64,000 nt of DNA from Pikeienuella piscinae (GTDB lineage: Bacteria > Pseudomonadota > Alphaproteobacteria > Rhodobacterales > Rhodobacteraceae), in assembly GCF_011044155.1 (NCBI RefSeq), contig NZ_CP049056.1, forward strand, positions 1,736,001 through 1,800,000, read 5' to 3'. A model generated the notes under the pieces. It searched no databases, had not been told where the DNA came from, and saw only the letters and a list, made by a program, of their open reading frames with translations. This document shows positions 9,060 through 16,958 of the stretch, piece after piece; the first letter of the stretch is position 1, and each line of letters opens with the position of its first letter. The position numbers were made by a program, and so were the translations under genes.

Positions 9060-9257
9060 ATGAATTCCGATCAGATTGAAGGCAAGTGGGAACAGCTCAA
9101 GGGCGGCGTCCAGAAGCAGTGGGGCGAACTCACGAGTGACGATATCGACGTCATTCAAGGCAATCGCAAGCAGCTCGTCGGCAAAATCCAGGAGCGCTAC
9201 GGCAAGGCGCAAGCCGACGCCGAACGCGAAGTCGATAACTGGCTCGCCAATCAGTAA
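9060..9257 (+). CDS. CsbD-family stress-response protein
   Basis: 65 residues, [24 protein letters not shown] followed by a DDID...[18 protein letters not shown] segment, the whole-length CsbD pattern. These small, charged, abundant proteins are induced by general stress in many bacteria; their molecular job is unknown. The ATG at 9060 has AAGGAGA six bases upstream. It is monocistronic, with an EcfG-like promoter upstream and a strong terminator downstream. Confidence 0.92.
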   Translation: MNSDQIEGKWEQLKGGVQKQWGELTSDDIDVIQGNRKQLVGKIQERYGKAQADAEREVDNWLANQ

Positions 9258-9271
9258 CGTGATTCGAGCGA

Positions 9272-9306
9272 CAGGGGCCGGCCCGCCGGGTCGGCCCCTG
9301 CCTTTG
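9272..9306 (+). terminator. Intrinsic terminator of csbD
   Basis: Perfect 9-bp arms 9272-9280 (CAGGGGCCG) and 9292-9300 extend through one G.T and three more pairs to a 3-base loop, and CCTTTG follows. It lies 15 bases after the csbD stop. Confidence 0.8.
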
Positions 9307-9369
9307 ACTCGCGCGCCTGGCGCACGACGCCAAGCCACTCGATTCGCCGTTCGCCGCCGGTCGCCGCGA

Positions 9370-9837
9370 TCATAAACTCTGGGCAAGCGTCTCCAGTTGC
9401 GACGCGGCGATCCCCCAACCCTCGTGAAACCCCATCTCCTCGTGGCGTTCACGGTCGGCGTCGGACCAGTGCCGAGCGCGGGCGATGTAGCGCGTGCCGC
9501 CCGCCTCGTCCATCAGATCGATCGAACCGACCATGAACGGCGCTTCGGACGGTCTCCAGCCGGGTGCGAAAGCGTCGGTGAAGACCAGCCTCTCCTCCGG
9601 AACAATTTCGAGATAGACGCCACTCGCCGGCATTTCATTTCCGACCGGTCCCCGCATCACCACAACGCTGCCGCCGCCAACCCGCAAGTCGATTTCAGCG
9701 TGCGCGACGACGACGGGCGGCGGGCAGAACCAGCGCTTCAGAAGTTCGGGCTCCGTCCAGCAGCGCCAGATCGCGGCGCGGGGGGCGTCGAGCACCCGGT
9801 CGAGCGTGAGCACGCGGCTGTCGCTCTCTTCAGTCAT
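9370..9837 (-). CDS. SRPBCC/AHSA1-type START-domain protein
   Basis: 155 residues. The N-terminus LTLDRVLDAPRAAIWRCWTEPELLKRWFCP is the diagnostic opening of the AHSA1-like branch of the SRPBCC superfamily (YndB/CalC type), and the C-terminal helix GWGIAASQLETLA closes the fold. These small proteins bind hydrophobic ligands; this group is poorly characterised and is often encoded next to a regulator. The start overlaps the upstream TetR gene by 8 bases, so the two are co-translated and the TetR protein probably controls its own operon. Confidence 0.85.
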   Translation of the reverse strand: MTEESDSRVLTLDRVLDAPRAAIWRCWTEPELLKRWFCPPPVVVAHAEIDLRVGGGSVVVMRGPVGNEMPASGVYLEIVPEERLVFTDAFAPGWRPSEAPFMVGSIDLMDEAGGTRYIARARHWSDADRERHEEMGFHEGWGIAASQLETLAQSL

Positions 9838-10447
9838 CGGATTTCTCCTTCGTGTCGGTCGAAAACAGCAGTTCCACGTAGCGGCGCAGATGATCGACGC
9901 TCTCGACGGCGATCGCCGGCCCGCCCTTCGCCTTGGCGAGGATGAAAGCGCCCTGAATGACGCATTGCGTGTGCAGAGCGAGGCTTCTCGCGCAGAAACC
10001 CGTCACCCCGCGCGCCTTCATCGCGGCTTCGATATCGGATTCGAGCGTCCTGGCATGGCCCCAGATCGAACGCTCGCATGCGGCGCGGATCGCGGGGCTG
10101 CATACATGGACCTCCTGCGCCATCACGCCGACGAGACAGGTGAACTCCGGCGTCCTTCCCTTCAGCAGTTCGCGACGGAAATCGAGATAACCGAAGACAC
10201 GGTCCAGCGGATCGGGAAGAGCGTGATAGGGCGCGGCGGCGAAAAGCTCGCCCGTCGTCTCCGACCAATGTCCGGCTGCGGCGACCGCCAGCGCCTCCTT
10301 GGACGGGAAGTGATGGAAGAACGCGCCTTTGGTCACTCCCGCGGCCGCACAGAGCTCATCGACGCTGGTCGCGGCGTAGCCTTTGCTCCGAATGACGCGC
10401 AGCGCCGCATTCAGAATCTTCTCCCGCGCCGTTCCACGCTTCACCAT
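9830..10447 (-). CDS. TetR-family transcriptional regulator
   Basis: 205 residues. The N-terminal helix-turn-helix reads TAREKILNAALRVIRSKGYAATSVDELCAAAGVTKGAFFHHFPSKEAL in separate blocks, the canonical TetR DNA-binding domain (about residues 6-55). The C-terminal ligand-binding domain has TetR_C features similar to AcrR/YxaF regulators. Immediately upstream lies a dyad (10477-10490) of the sort such repressors bind, so autorepression is likely. The inducer is unknown. The ATG at 10447 is the natural start because no more upstream residues are needed for the fold. Confidence 0.9.
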   Translation of the reverse strand: MVKRGTAREKILNAALRVIRSKGYAATSVDELCAAAGVTKGAFFHHFPSKEALAVAAAGHWSETTGELFAAAPYHALPDPLDRVFGYLDFRRELLKGRTPEFTCLVGVMAQEVHVCSPAIRAACERSIWGHARTLESDIEAAMKARGVTGFCARSLALHTQCVIQGAFILAKAKGGPAIAVESVDHLRRYVELLFSTDTKEKSDD

Positions 10448-10476
10448 ACGATTCGCCCGCTTTTCGGATTTTACAT

Positions 10477-10490
10477 ACCAACCAGTTGGT
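10477..10490. promoter_or_regulatory. Putative TetR operator ACCAAC-N2-GTTGGT
   Basis: Perfect 6-bp dyad with a 2-base centre, 30 bases upstream of the tetR start codon and in an AT-richer patch. Position and symmetry fit an autoregulatory operator for the adjacent TetR-family protein. Confidence 0.6.
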
Positions 10491-10535
10491 TTTTTATGAA
10501 CCCAGAAACCGGAGCCGACAAGGCCAGGCGGCGGC

Positions 10536-11474
10536 TCAGTCCGGGAGCGTTCCCAGATCGAAATTCGCGCCGCAGACCAGAACGCCGATATGCGCCCCCG
10601 GCTCCGGCGTCACAACGCCCGAAATCAGCGCCGCCAGGGCGCATGCCCCGCCCGGCTCCGCCGCCACCGAACAGACCCGCCAGAGCATCGCCTGCGCAGC
10701 GCGGATCGCGTCATCCTCGACCAGCACGAGGTCTTCGACATGCACATCAATCAACTCGTGCGTCAATGTCCCGAGCGCCGGCGCGCCAAGACTGTCCTTG
10801 GCGAATGAGGTCGGAACCGCCTCCACCGGCGCGCCGACGCGTCTCGCTTCGTGCGCGCAGGCGGCGCCGACCGGCTCGACGCCGATCACCATAGGCCCCG
10901 CCGCCATCGCGACCCCGACGCCGGAGATCAGCCCGCCGCCGCCGATCGCCACCAGCACCGCATCCATATCGGGCGCCTGCTCCATCCATTCCAGCCCGAC
11001 GGTTCCCTGCCCCGCAACCGTCAGCGGCGCGTCGTATGGGTGCACGGCGCGCGCGCCCGTCTCATCCAAGTGGGCGCGATAGGCGTTCATCGTTTCGGCG
11101 ATGGTGTCCCCGACGACGCGGAGATCAGGCCCATAGGAACGAATTCTGTCGAGCTTCCGCCTCGGAGCATATTCCGGAACGAAGATCGTCGCCTCCAGAC
11201 CGAGCGCGCCGGCCGCATAGGCGACCGCGGCGCCGTGATTGCCGCCGGACACCGCGACCGCCGGGCGTCGGTCGTCAGGCGGCGTCAACAGGGTCGCGAA
11301 GGCGCCGCGCGCCTTGAAACTGCCAGTATGCTGCATGCATTCGAGCTTGAGCGAAATCCGGCCACGCCATTCGATACCGAAATCCGCCGGGTCCACCTCC
11401 ATAACCGGCGTGCGCCGGACATGCGGGCGGATCGCGGCTTCGGCTTCGAGAATATCGGCGAGTGTGACGCTCAT
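10536..11474 (-). CDS. Threonine/serine dehydratase-like PLP enzyme (fold type II)
   Basis: 312 residues, shorter than biosynthetic IlvA because the regulatory ACT domain is missing. The PLP lysine lies in TGSFKARGA (about residue 54), the cofactor loop is [15 protein letters not shown], and the phosphate-binding glycine loop is GGGGLISG. It probably deaminates serine, threonine or a hydroxyamino acid such as 3-hydroxyaspartate to the oxo-acid and ammonia in the cytoplasm. It lies upstream of tetR on the same strand with 88 bases between, so it may be transcribed separately. The exact substrate is open. Confidence 0.85.
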   Translation of the reverse strand: MSVTLADILEAEAAIRPHVRRTPVMEVDPADFGIEWRGRISLKLECMQHTGSFKARGAFATLLTPPDDRRPAVAVSGGNHGAAVAYAAGALGLEATIFVPEYAPRRKLDRIRSYGPDLRVVGDTIAETMNAYRAHLDETGARAVHPYDAPLTVAGQGTVGLEWMEQAPDMDAVLVAIGGGGLISGVGVAMAAGPMVIGVEPVGAACAHEARRVGAPVEAVPTSFAKDSLGAPALGTLTHELIDVHVEDLVLVEDDAIRAAQAMLWRVCSVAAEPGGACALAALISGVVTPEPGAHIGVLVCGANFDLGTLPD

Positions 11475-11539
11475 CTGGGGCTCCTTTTCCGCCGGATCAT
11501 CACGGCCCGCGCCGCGAACGCAAGTGCGCTCCGCGGGTC

Positions 11540-11568
11540 TTGCCCCGCCCTCGCGGGTTCTCTATACG
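11540..11568 (+). promoter_or_regulatory. Housekeeping promoter of rpmE
   Basis: TTGCCC (11540-11545) and TATACG (11563-11568) with a 17-base spacer, 59 bases upstream of the rpmE start codon. Good spacing and a plausible sigma-70 match for this high-GC genome. Confidence 0.5.
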
Positions 11569-11627
11569 GCGCAGTTCGATACGAGGCGCGGGTCGGAAAT
11601 CCGCGCCGGAAATCAGGACCTGAACCG

Positions 11628-11849
11628 ATGAAAAAAGACATTCACCCGGATTACCACTTCATCGACGTCAAGCTGTTGAGCGGCGACGTCGTGAAGATGC
11701 GCTCCACCTATGGCGAAGAGAACGCGACTCTCACGCTGGACATCGACCCCTCTGCGCATCCGGCCTGGACCGGCGGCAACCAGCGGCTGATGGACACTGG
11801 CGGACGTGTGACCCGGTTTAAGAAGAAATTCGAGGGCTTCGGCTTCTGA
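11628..11849 (+). CDS. rpmE: 50S ribosomal protein L31
   Basis: 73 residues: [15 protein letters not shown] start, then [25 protein letters not shown] and a basic KFKKKF-like tail. This is the alphaproteobacterial L31 form. It has no cysteines, so it is of the zinc-independent (C-minus) type. It bridges the large and small subunits. The ATG at 11628 is fixed by the conserved N-terminus. It precedes mipZ by 71 bases on the same strand. Confidence 0.96.
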   Translation: MKKDIHPDYHFIDVKLLSGDVVKMRSTYGEENATLTLDIDPSAHPAWTGGNQRLMDTGGRVTRFKKKFEGFGF

Positions 11850-11920
11850 GAAAGCCGACGCGGCCGAGCGACGCAGGCTGCTTTTCCCCGAACTAGCCTG
11901 TTCTCTTATCCGGAGGGGCC

Positions 11921-12727
11921 ATGGCCCGCGCTCATGTCATCGTACTCGGCAATGAGAAGGGCGGCTCTGGCAAATCAACGACGGCGATGCACCTCTTCGC
12001 CGCGCTCGTCCGTCAGGGCAAGCGCGTCGGGGCGATGGATCTCGACCTTCGTCAGCAGAGCTTCTTTCGCTATCTCGATAATCGCGCCGCCTACGCCGCC
12101 AAGACAGGCGAGAACCTCGGCGCGCCGGAGCGACGGAACTTCGCCGCTTCTCGCGCCGTCGACCGGCGCGACGCGCGGGTCGAGGACGACGAGAGCTTCG
12201 GCCGCGCGCTTGAGGAATTGCAGGCGCTCACGGATTTCATCCTGATCGACTGCCCCGGCGCGCACAGCTATTTCGCTCAGCTGGCGCACGCCAGCGCCGA
12301 CACGCTGATCACGCCGATGAACGACAGCCTGATCGATTTCGATCTTCTCGCCCATGTCGACCCCGGCACCGAAAAGGTGCTTGGCCCTTCGGTATATTCG
12401 GAAATGGTCTGGCGCGCCCGCCAGCTTCGCGCCAAGGCCGGTCTGAAGTCGATCGACTGGATCGTCACCCGTAACCGGATGTCCAATCTTCAGGCCCATA
12501 ACAAGCGAAAGGTCGGCCGGTTTCTGGAGGAGCTCTCGACCCGGATCGGATTCCGGATCGCGCCGGGGTTCTCCGAACGGGTGATCTTCCGCGAATTGTT
12601 TCTCGACGGCCTCACGCTCATGGATGTGAAGGGCGGCGCAATGTCGCTTTCCCATGTTGCGGCGCGTCAGGAAGTGAGAGACCTTCTGAAAACGCTCGCC
12701 TTGCCGGGGGTTACCGCTGCAATATGA
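11921..12727 (+). CDS. mipZ: Division-plane positioning ATPase MipZ
   Basis: 268 residues. ParA/MinD-family ATPase with deviant Walker A GNEKGGSGKSTTAMHL, DLDLRQQSFFRYLDNR (Walker A') and FILIDCPG (Walker B). The LRQ...R block, PMNDSLIDFD, and RNRMSNLQAHNKR match MipZ rather than ParA. In Caulobacter and relatives MipZ forms a gradient from the ParB-bound poles and blocks FtsZ polymerisation, which places the division site at mid-cell. CGGAGGGG directly upstream gives a good ribosome-binding site for the ATG at 11921. This gene is a strong marker for Alphaproteobacteria. Confidence 0.95.
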   Translation: MARAHVIVLGNEKGGSGKSTTAMHLFAALVRQGKRVGAMDLDLRQQSFFRYLDNRAAYAAKTGENLGAPERRNFAASRAVDRRDARVEDDESFGRALEELQALTDFILIDCPGAHSYFAQLAHASADTLITPMNDSLIDFDLLAHVDPGTEKVLGPSVYSEMVWRARQLRAKAGLKSIDWIVTRNRMSNLQAHNKRKVGRFLEELSTRIGFRIAPGFSERVIFRELFLDGLTLMDVKGGAMSLSHVAARQEVRDLLKTLALPGVTAAI

Positions 12728-12756
12728 GGGCCGGCTGCGGCTAGAGGAGGCCAGAG

Positions 12757-14082
12757 ATGCGCGTTGCGATGATCGGAACCGGTTATGTCGGCCTCGTATC
12801 CGGCGTCTGCTTCTCGGATTTCGGCCATGAGGTCGTCTGCGTGGATCAGCAGACCGAGAAGATCGACACCCTGAACCGCGGCGAGACGCCGATCTATGAG
12901 CCCGGGCTCAAGGCGCTGATGGCGAAGAACGTGGACTCCGGCCGGCTGCGCTTCACGACCGACCTGGAGAACGCGGTCGCGGCCGCCGACGCGGTTTTCA
13001 TCGCGGTCGGGACGCCGGCGCGACGCGGCGACGGTCACGCCGATCTCAGCTACGTCTACGCGGCGGCGGAAGAAGTGGCGGCGGCGATCGATGGGTTCAC
13101 CGTCGTGATCACCAAATCGACAGTCCCGGTCGGCGCCAATCGGGAGGTCGCGCGGCGCATCAGGGCGGCGCGGCCGGACGCGCCGGTCGCCATCGTCTCC
13201 AACCCTGAATTCCTGCGCGAAGGCGCGGCGATCGAGGATTTCATGCGCCCCGACCGCGTCGTCGTCGGTCTGGAGAGCGACAGGGACGAGCGGGCGCGCA
13301 CAGTAATGAGCGAGCTTTATCGCCCGCTCAATCTTCGCGAAACGCCGATGGTCTTCACCACGCTGGAGAGCGCCGAGATCACCAAATACGCCGCCAACGC
13401 CTTCCTCGCCGCCAAGATCACCTTCATCAACGAGATCGCCGATCTCTGCGAGAAAACCGGCGGCGACGTTCAGGCGGTGGCCAAGGGCATGGGGCTCGAC
13501 AACCGGATCGGCGGCAAGTTTCTCCACGCCGGGCCGGGCTATGGCGGCTCCTGCTTCCCGAAGGACACGCTGGCGCTTTTCCATACGGCGCAGGAACTGG
13601 ATTCGCCGCTTCGCATCGTCGAAACGGTGATCGCGGTCAACAACGCGCGCAAGCGCAGGATGGCGGAAAAGGTGATCGCGGCCTGCGACGGCGATGTCGC
13701 GGGCAGGCGCATCGCGATTCTCGGCGTTACGTTCAAGCCCGACACCGACGACATGCGCGACGCGCCGGCTCTGGTCATCGCTCCGACGCTGATCGAGGCC
13801 GGCGCCCATGTCGTCATCGCCGACCCGGAGGGACGAAAGGAAGGCGAGGCGCTGCTGCCCGGCGCCGCCTGGGCGGTGGACGCCTACGACGCCGCGACCG
13901 GCGCGGACGCCGTCGTCATCATCACCGAGTGGAACGAGTTCAGAGGACTCGACCTCCCGCGGCTCCACGCGCTCATGGCCGGAGACGTGATGGTCGACCT
14001 GCGGAACATCTACCGGCCCGCCGCCGCGGCCGCCGCGGGCTTCGCCTACAGTTCGGTCGGCCGGCCCGCGGCCGCCCCCTGA
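12757..14082 (+). CDS. ugd: UDP-glucose 6-dehydrogenase
   Basis: 441 residues. It oxidises UDP-glucose twice with NAD+ to UDP-glucuronate, a precursor for exopolysaccharide and lipid A modification. The Rossmann motif is MIGTGYVGLVSG, the NPEFLREG block is at about 148, and the catalytic cysteine lies in GPGYGGSCFPKDTLAL (Cys about 264). The C-terminal domain has TFKPDTDDMRDAPAL. AGAGGAGG precedes the ATG. It lies 29 bases after mipZ and may be co-transcribed, but there is no obvious functional link. No glycosyltransferases are nearby. Confidence 0.95.
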   Translation: MRVAMIGTGYVGLVSGVCFSDFGHEVVCVDQQTEKIDTLNRGETPIYEPGLKALMAKNVDSGRLRFTTDLENAVAAADAVFIAVGTPARRGDGHADLSYVYAAAEEVAAAIDGFTVVITKSTVPVGANREVARRIRAARPDAPVAIVSNPEFLREGAAIEDFMRPDRVVVGLESDRDERARTVMSELYRPLNLRETPMVFTTLESAEITKYAANAFLAAKITFINEIADLCEKTGGDVQAVAKGMGLDNRIGGKFLHAGPGYGGSCFPKDTLALFHTAQELDSPLRIVETVIAVNNARKRRMAEKVIAACDGDVAGRRIAILGVTFKPDTDDMRDAPALVIAPTLIEAGAHVVIADPEGRKEGEALLPGAAWAVDAYDAATGADAVVIITEWNEFRGLDLPRLHALMAGDVMVDLRNIYRPAAAAAAGFAYSSVGRPAAAP

Positions 14083-14169
14083 TCCGACAACGCCGCGGCG
14101 CGCGCGCCGTAACGCCTCATCCTCCTGTCGAAGCGGGCGGCGCTCCGGCGCTCCGTGACGCCAGGCGCC

Positions 14170-15552
14170 TTACCTTGCGGCGTCGGCGACCGGCAGGCAG
14201 TCACGCCCGTGCTCGCGCAGCGCGACGCAGGCCGCCAGCGCAGTGGGCCGATCAAACCCGGTCAGACGCGCGCGATAGGCCGGCCGCCCGGAAAGCGTCA
14301 TCGTGTCGACCTCCCGCCCGGCCCGGTTGAGGCCGCCGATATCGCTCAACGCCGCGGAGGTGAGTTCAGCGATCGCCGTCTCCTCCCGAGAGAAGACGCC
14401 GATCTGCACCGCCCAGTCGACCTCCTGCGCTTCGAGCGCGGCGGACTTGCCGTTGGTCGGGCGCGGAATTGGCGCGGCGACCTTCTGCGCCGTTCCGGGT
14501 TTGAACAGCGGCGACGGGCTTCGACGAGGGGAGTAGCTGGAGTAGATCTCCGGGCTTTCGGACGCCTGCGCCGCCGGAATGATCGCGTCGCCGGCCTGCG
14601 CGATCAGCGCGCGCAACTCGTCGACAACCTCGCCCGGCCGCGGAACCGGCGTCGGGCTTCGCGTCACCGCGGCCATCCGCACCGACGACCTCGCGCCGTG
14701 GCGCGCCGCCATCTCCGCGGTGGAGACCACGATCGCCTGTCGCGGCGCCTTGCGGAAGCCGAGATCGAGCAGTTCGGCGATTCGCGCATTCCGGGATTTC
14801 GAGCTGCGCCCGCCGAAGACCACGGCGATGATCCGCTCCCCGTTCCTCTCCGCCGAGGACACCAGATTGAAGCCGGCGGCGTTCGTGAAGCCGGTCTTTA
14901 TGCCGTCCGCCCCGCGATAGCTCCTCAGCAGGCGCCGGTTGGTGTTGTAGACCGTCTTGCCCATCGTGCGGGTCGATATACGGCTGAAGAGATTGTAATA
15001 TTGCGGGAAATCGTAAAACAGCGCACGGCCCATGAGCGCCATGTCGCGGGCGGTGGAGTACTGCCCCTTGGCCGTCAGACCGGAAGCGTTGCGAAAGCTC
15101 GTGTTCATCATGCCCAGCGACTTCGCCTTCGCGGTCATCATGCGCGCGAACTCCGCCTCGCTGCCGCCGAGAACCTCGCCGAGCGCGACCGCCGCGTCAT
15201 TGGCCGACTTGACCGACGCAGCGCGAATCAGATCCCGGATCGTGACCCGCTGGCCGACCCGCATGCCGATCTTCGAAGCCGGTTGCGCCGCCGCCCTGCG
15301 CGAAATCTTGACGCGCTGGTCAAGGCTCAGACGGCCTGATGTCACCGCTTCGAATGTAAGGTAGAGCGTCATCATCTTCGTCAACGACGCCGGTTGAAGT
15401 CTTCGGTCCGCGTCATGCTCGTGAAGAATCGCGCCGGAGCGCGCGTCCATCACCAGTGCGGCGTAGGGGGCCGCGGAAGCGGCGCCCGCCGCCGCGCATA
15501 GAACCCCCAGCACGATCGCCAACCGGGCGATCCCCGTGCGCAGCATACCCAT
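14170..15552 (-). CDS. Secreted D-alanyl-D-alanine carboxypeptidase (PBP5/6 type) with C-terminal SPOR domain
   Basis: 460 residues. A signal peptide (1-27, ends AGAASAA) is followed by the S11 peptidase domain with all three penicillin-binding motifs: SLTK (Ser56/Lys59), SAND and KTG in GIKTGFTNAAG. A proline-rich linker leads to a SPOR domain (about 385-455, starting WAVQIGVFSREE) that binds denuded glycan at the septum. The enzyme trims the terminal D-Ala from peptidoglycan stem peptides. The open frame extends far upstream, but the ATG at 15552 gives the signal peptide and has GAGGG before it. Convergent with ugd. Confidence 0.92.
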   Translation of the reverse strand: MGMLRTGIARLAIVLGVLCAAAGAASAAPYAALVMDARSGAILHEHDADRRLQPASLTKMMTLYLTFEAVTSGRLSLDQRVKISRRAAAQPASKIGMRVGQRVTIRDLIRAASVKSANDAAVALGEVLGGSEAEFARMMTAKAKSLGMMNTSFRNASGLTAKGQYSTARDMALMGRALFYDFPQYYNLFSRISTRTMGKTVYNTNRRLLRSYRGADGIKTGFTNAAGFNLVSSAERNGERIIAVVFGGRSSKSRNARIAELLDLGFRKAPRQAIVVSTAEMAARHGARSSVRMAAVTRSPTPVPRPGEVVDELRALIAQAGDAIIPAAQASESPEIYSSYSPRRSPSPLFKPGTAQKVAAPIPRPTNGKSAALEAQEVDWAVQIGVFSREETAIAELTSAALSDIGGLNRAGREVDTMTLSGRPAYRARLTGFDRPTALAACVALREHGRDCLPVADAAR

Positions 15553-15717
15553 ATTACCCTCGCGCCTGTAGTCTTTTGATTCGCGCCCGGCGAGCTCTTT
15601 CGCGGCCCATCCGAACACATGCTCTGACGGGATGCTAACATCGTCGGACAGCCGATGGAAACAAAAAGTCTTTTCCGAAAACCTAACCGCGAAGAAAAGC
15701 GGCGGTGCAAAGTTTTT

Positions 15718-15770
15718 TTGCTGCGCTGCAAGAAAATTATTGACGCAGTGCAACATGCTCGCCATATAGC
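15718..15770 (+). promoter_or_regulatory. phaP promoter with TGC-rich motifs (possible PhaR sites)
   Basis: TTGACG at 15740-15745 and CATATA at 15763-15768 are 17 bases apart. TTGCTGCGCTGCAA (15718-15731) and GACGCAGTGCAACATGC (15742-15758) flank or overlap the -35. PhaR repressors of Paracoccus and Rhodobacter are known to bind TGC-rich DNA in phaP promoters. Here the match is by inspection only. Confidence 0.55.
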
Positions 15771-15832
15771 CTTCCGTAACCAGAACCCAGCCCGGCCGAC
15801 CCGACCAGGCGCATTCCGAAGGAGACGCGATT

Positions 15833-16270
15833 ATGGCCACCGCCAAAGACGCCGCCGCGAAAGTCGAGACCCTCGCCGCCGATGCGCAGAAAGCTGCGAC
15901 CGACCAGTTCGAGAAGATCAGCAAATCCCTCGAGGACGTCGCCGCCTTCGGCCAGGACAACATGGACGCGCTGATGAAATCCTCCAGCGTCGCCGTCAAG
16001 GCCGCTGAAGAGCTGAACGCCGAGATCATGAGCTTCTCGAAGAAGTCCGTCGAGGAAGCCGTCGCCTCCGCCAAGGAGATGTCCTCGATCAAGACCGTGC
16101 CCGAGTTCGTTGAGAAGCAGGCCGCGTTCGCCAAGACCTCGCTGGACGGCTACATGAAGCAGGCCGCGAAGATCAACGAGATGTTCATGGCCGCCGCCAA
16201 GGACATGGCCGAGCCGATGAACGCGCGCGCCGCCGCCGCCGCCGACATGGTGAAGTCCTATCGCCTCTGA
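15833..16270 (+). CDS. phaP: Phasin (polyhydroxyalkanoate granule-associated protein)
   Basis: 145 residues, helical and alanine-rich with no cysteine and one small hydrophobic face. Phasin_2 features are the QFEKISKSLEDVAAFGQDNMDAL block and the central SFSKKSVEEAVASAKEM segment. Phasins coat PHA granules and limit their size. AAGGAG lies 8 bases before the ATG. The gene stands alone, with its own promoter and a strong terminator. The codon bias is strong (GCC, AAG, ATC), as expected for an abundant protein. TGC-rich motifs upstream suggest PhaR control. No PHA synthase lies in this window. Confidence 0.9.
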   Translation: MATAKDAAAKVETLAADAQKAATDQFEKISKSLEDVAAFGQDNMDALMKSSSVAVKAAEELNAEIMSFSKKSVEEAVASAKEMSSIKTVPEFVEKQAAFAKTSLDGYMKQAAKINEMFMAAAKDMAEPMNARAAAAADMVKSYRL

Positions 16271-16303
16271 ACGCGCTCCAGCGCGACCAGACGCCGAAGT
16301 TCG

Positions 16304-16330
16304 AAGAGGGGGCCACGGCCCCCTTTTCTT
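16304..16330 (+). terminator. Intrinsic terminator of phaP
   Basis: GGGGGC (16308-16313) pairs with GCCCCC (16318-16323), extended by A-T pairs at the base, and TTTTCTT follows. It lies 34 bases after the phaP stop. Confidence 0.85.
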
Positions 16331-16340
16331 GTCGGGGGTG

Positions 16341-16375
16341 GTCATTATATCATGGCGTCAATCGCCATGAATGAC
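16341..16375 (+). promoter_or_regulatory. Stem-loop leader just upstream of clpS
   Basis: An 8-bp perfect dyad TCATGGCG (16350-16357) / CGCCATGA (16363-16370) with a 5-base loop is closed by a second stem GTCAT (16341-16345) / ATGAC (16371-16375), with a TATA bulge on the left. It ends 15 bases before the clpS ATG and could cover the initiation region or act as a protein-binding operator. Confidence 0.5.
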
Positions 16376-16389
16376 ACGCCGGAACCTCG

Positions 16390-16797
16390 ATGACCGAAGT
16401 CCGTAAAATCGACAGGGCCGTTCTCGTCCGCGCCGCGGATGACGACGAGCGCCGGAAATCCGGCCCCGACGATGACGGGGGCGGCGATACGCGCAAGGGC
16501 GGCGCCGACACCGCGATCATCGCCAGGCCCAAATCGAAAACGCAGCGTCCCTCGCTCTACAAGGTCATGCTGCTCAACGACGACTACACGCCGATGGAGT
16601 TCGTCGTTCATGTCCTGGAGCGCATTTTCGGGCTGACCAACACCCAGGCGGTCGAACTGATGCTGACCGTCCATCGCCGCGGCCTCGCGGTGGTCGGCGT
16701 ATTCTCCTTCGAAGTGGCGGAGACCAAGGTGACGCAGGTCATGGACTATGCGCGCCGGAACGAGCATCCGCTGCAATGCACGATGGAAAAGGAATAG
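16390..16797 (+). CDS. clpS: ATP-dependent Clp protease adaptor ClpS
   Basis: 135 residues. An acidic, glycine-rich and disordered N-terminus (about 1-50) leads to the folded core: [20 protein letters not shown], then VMLTVHRRG-like ([24 protein letters not shown]). The N-degron pocket residues (N-D-D in LLNDDYTP and the following T/M) are intact. ClpS delivers N-end-rule substrates to ClpAP. The long N-terminal arm is somewhat longer than in E. coli. The next gene is clpA, as usual. The ribosome-binding site is weak (GGAAC), and the leader hairpin at 16341-16375 may matter for expression. Confidence 0.95.
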   Translation: MTEVRKIDRAVLVRAADDDERRKSGPDDDGGGDTRKGGADTAIIARPKSKTQRPSLYKVMLLNDDYTPMEFVVHVLERIFGLTNTQAVELMLTVHRRGLAVVGVFSFEVAETKVTQVMDYARRNEHPLQCTMEKE

Positions 16798-16958
16798 GCG
16801 TACGCCCGTTCCCCGCGAACCTCGGCCGGCCCGTTCACTGTAAAATTACACTTTGCGGCGCCCTTCGTCTTGATCGGGTGCTGACAAGCCCGACATAAAG
16901 TGTTGTCATCCGAATGCGGCCGCATGTTGCGACCGCGCTATCGACGAACGGAGCTCAC

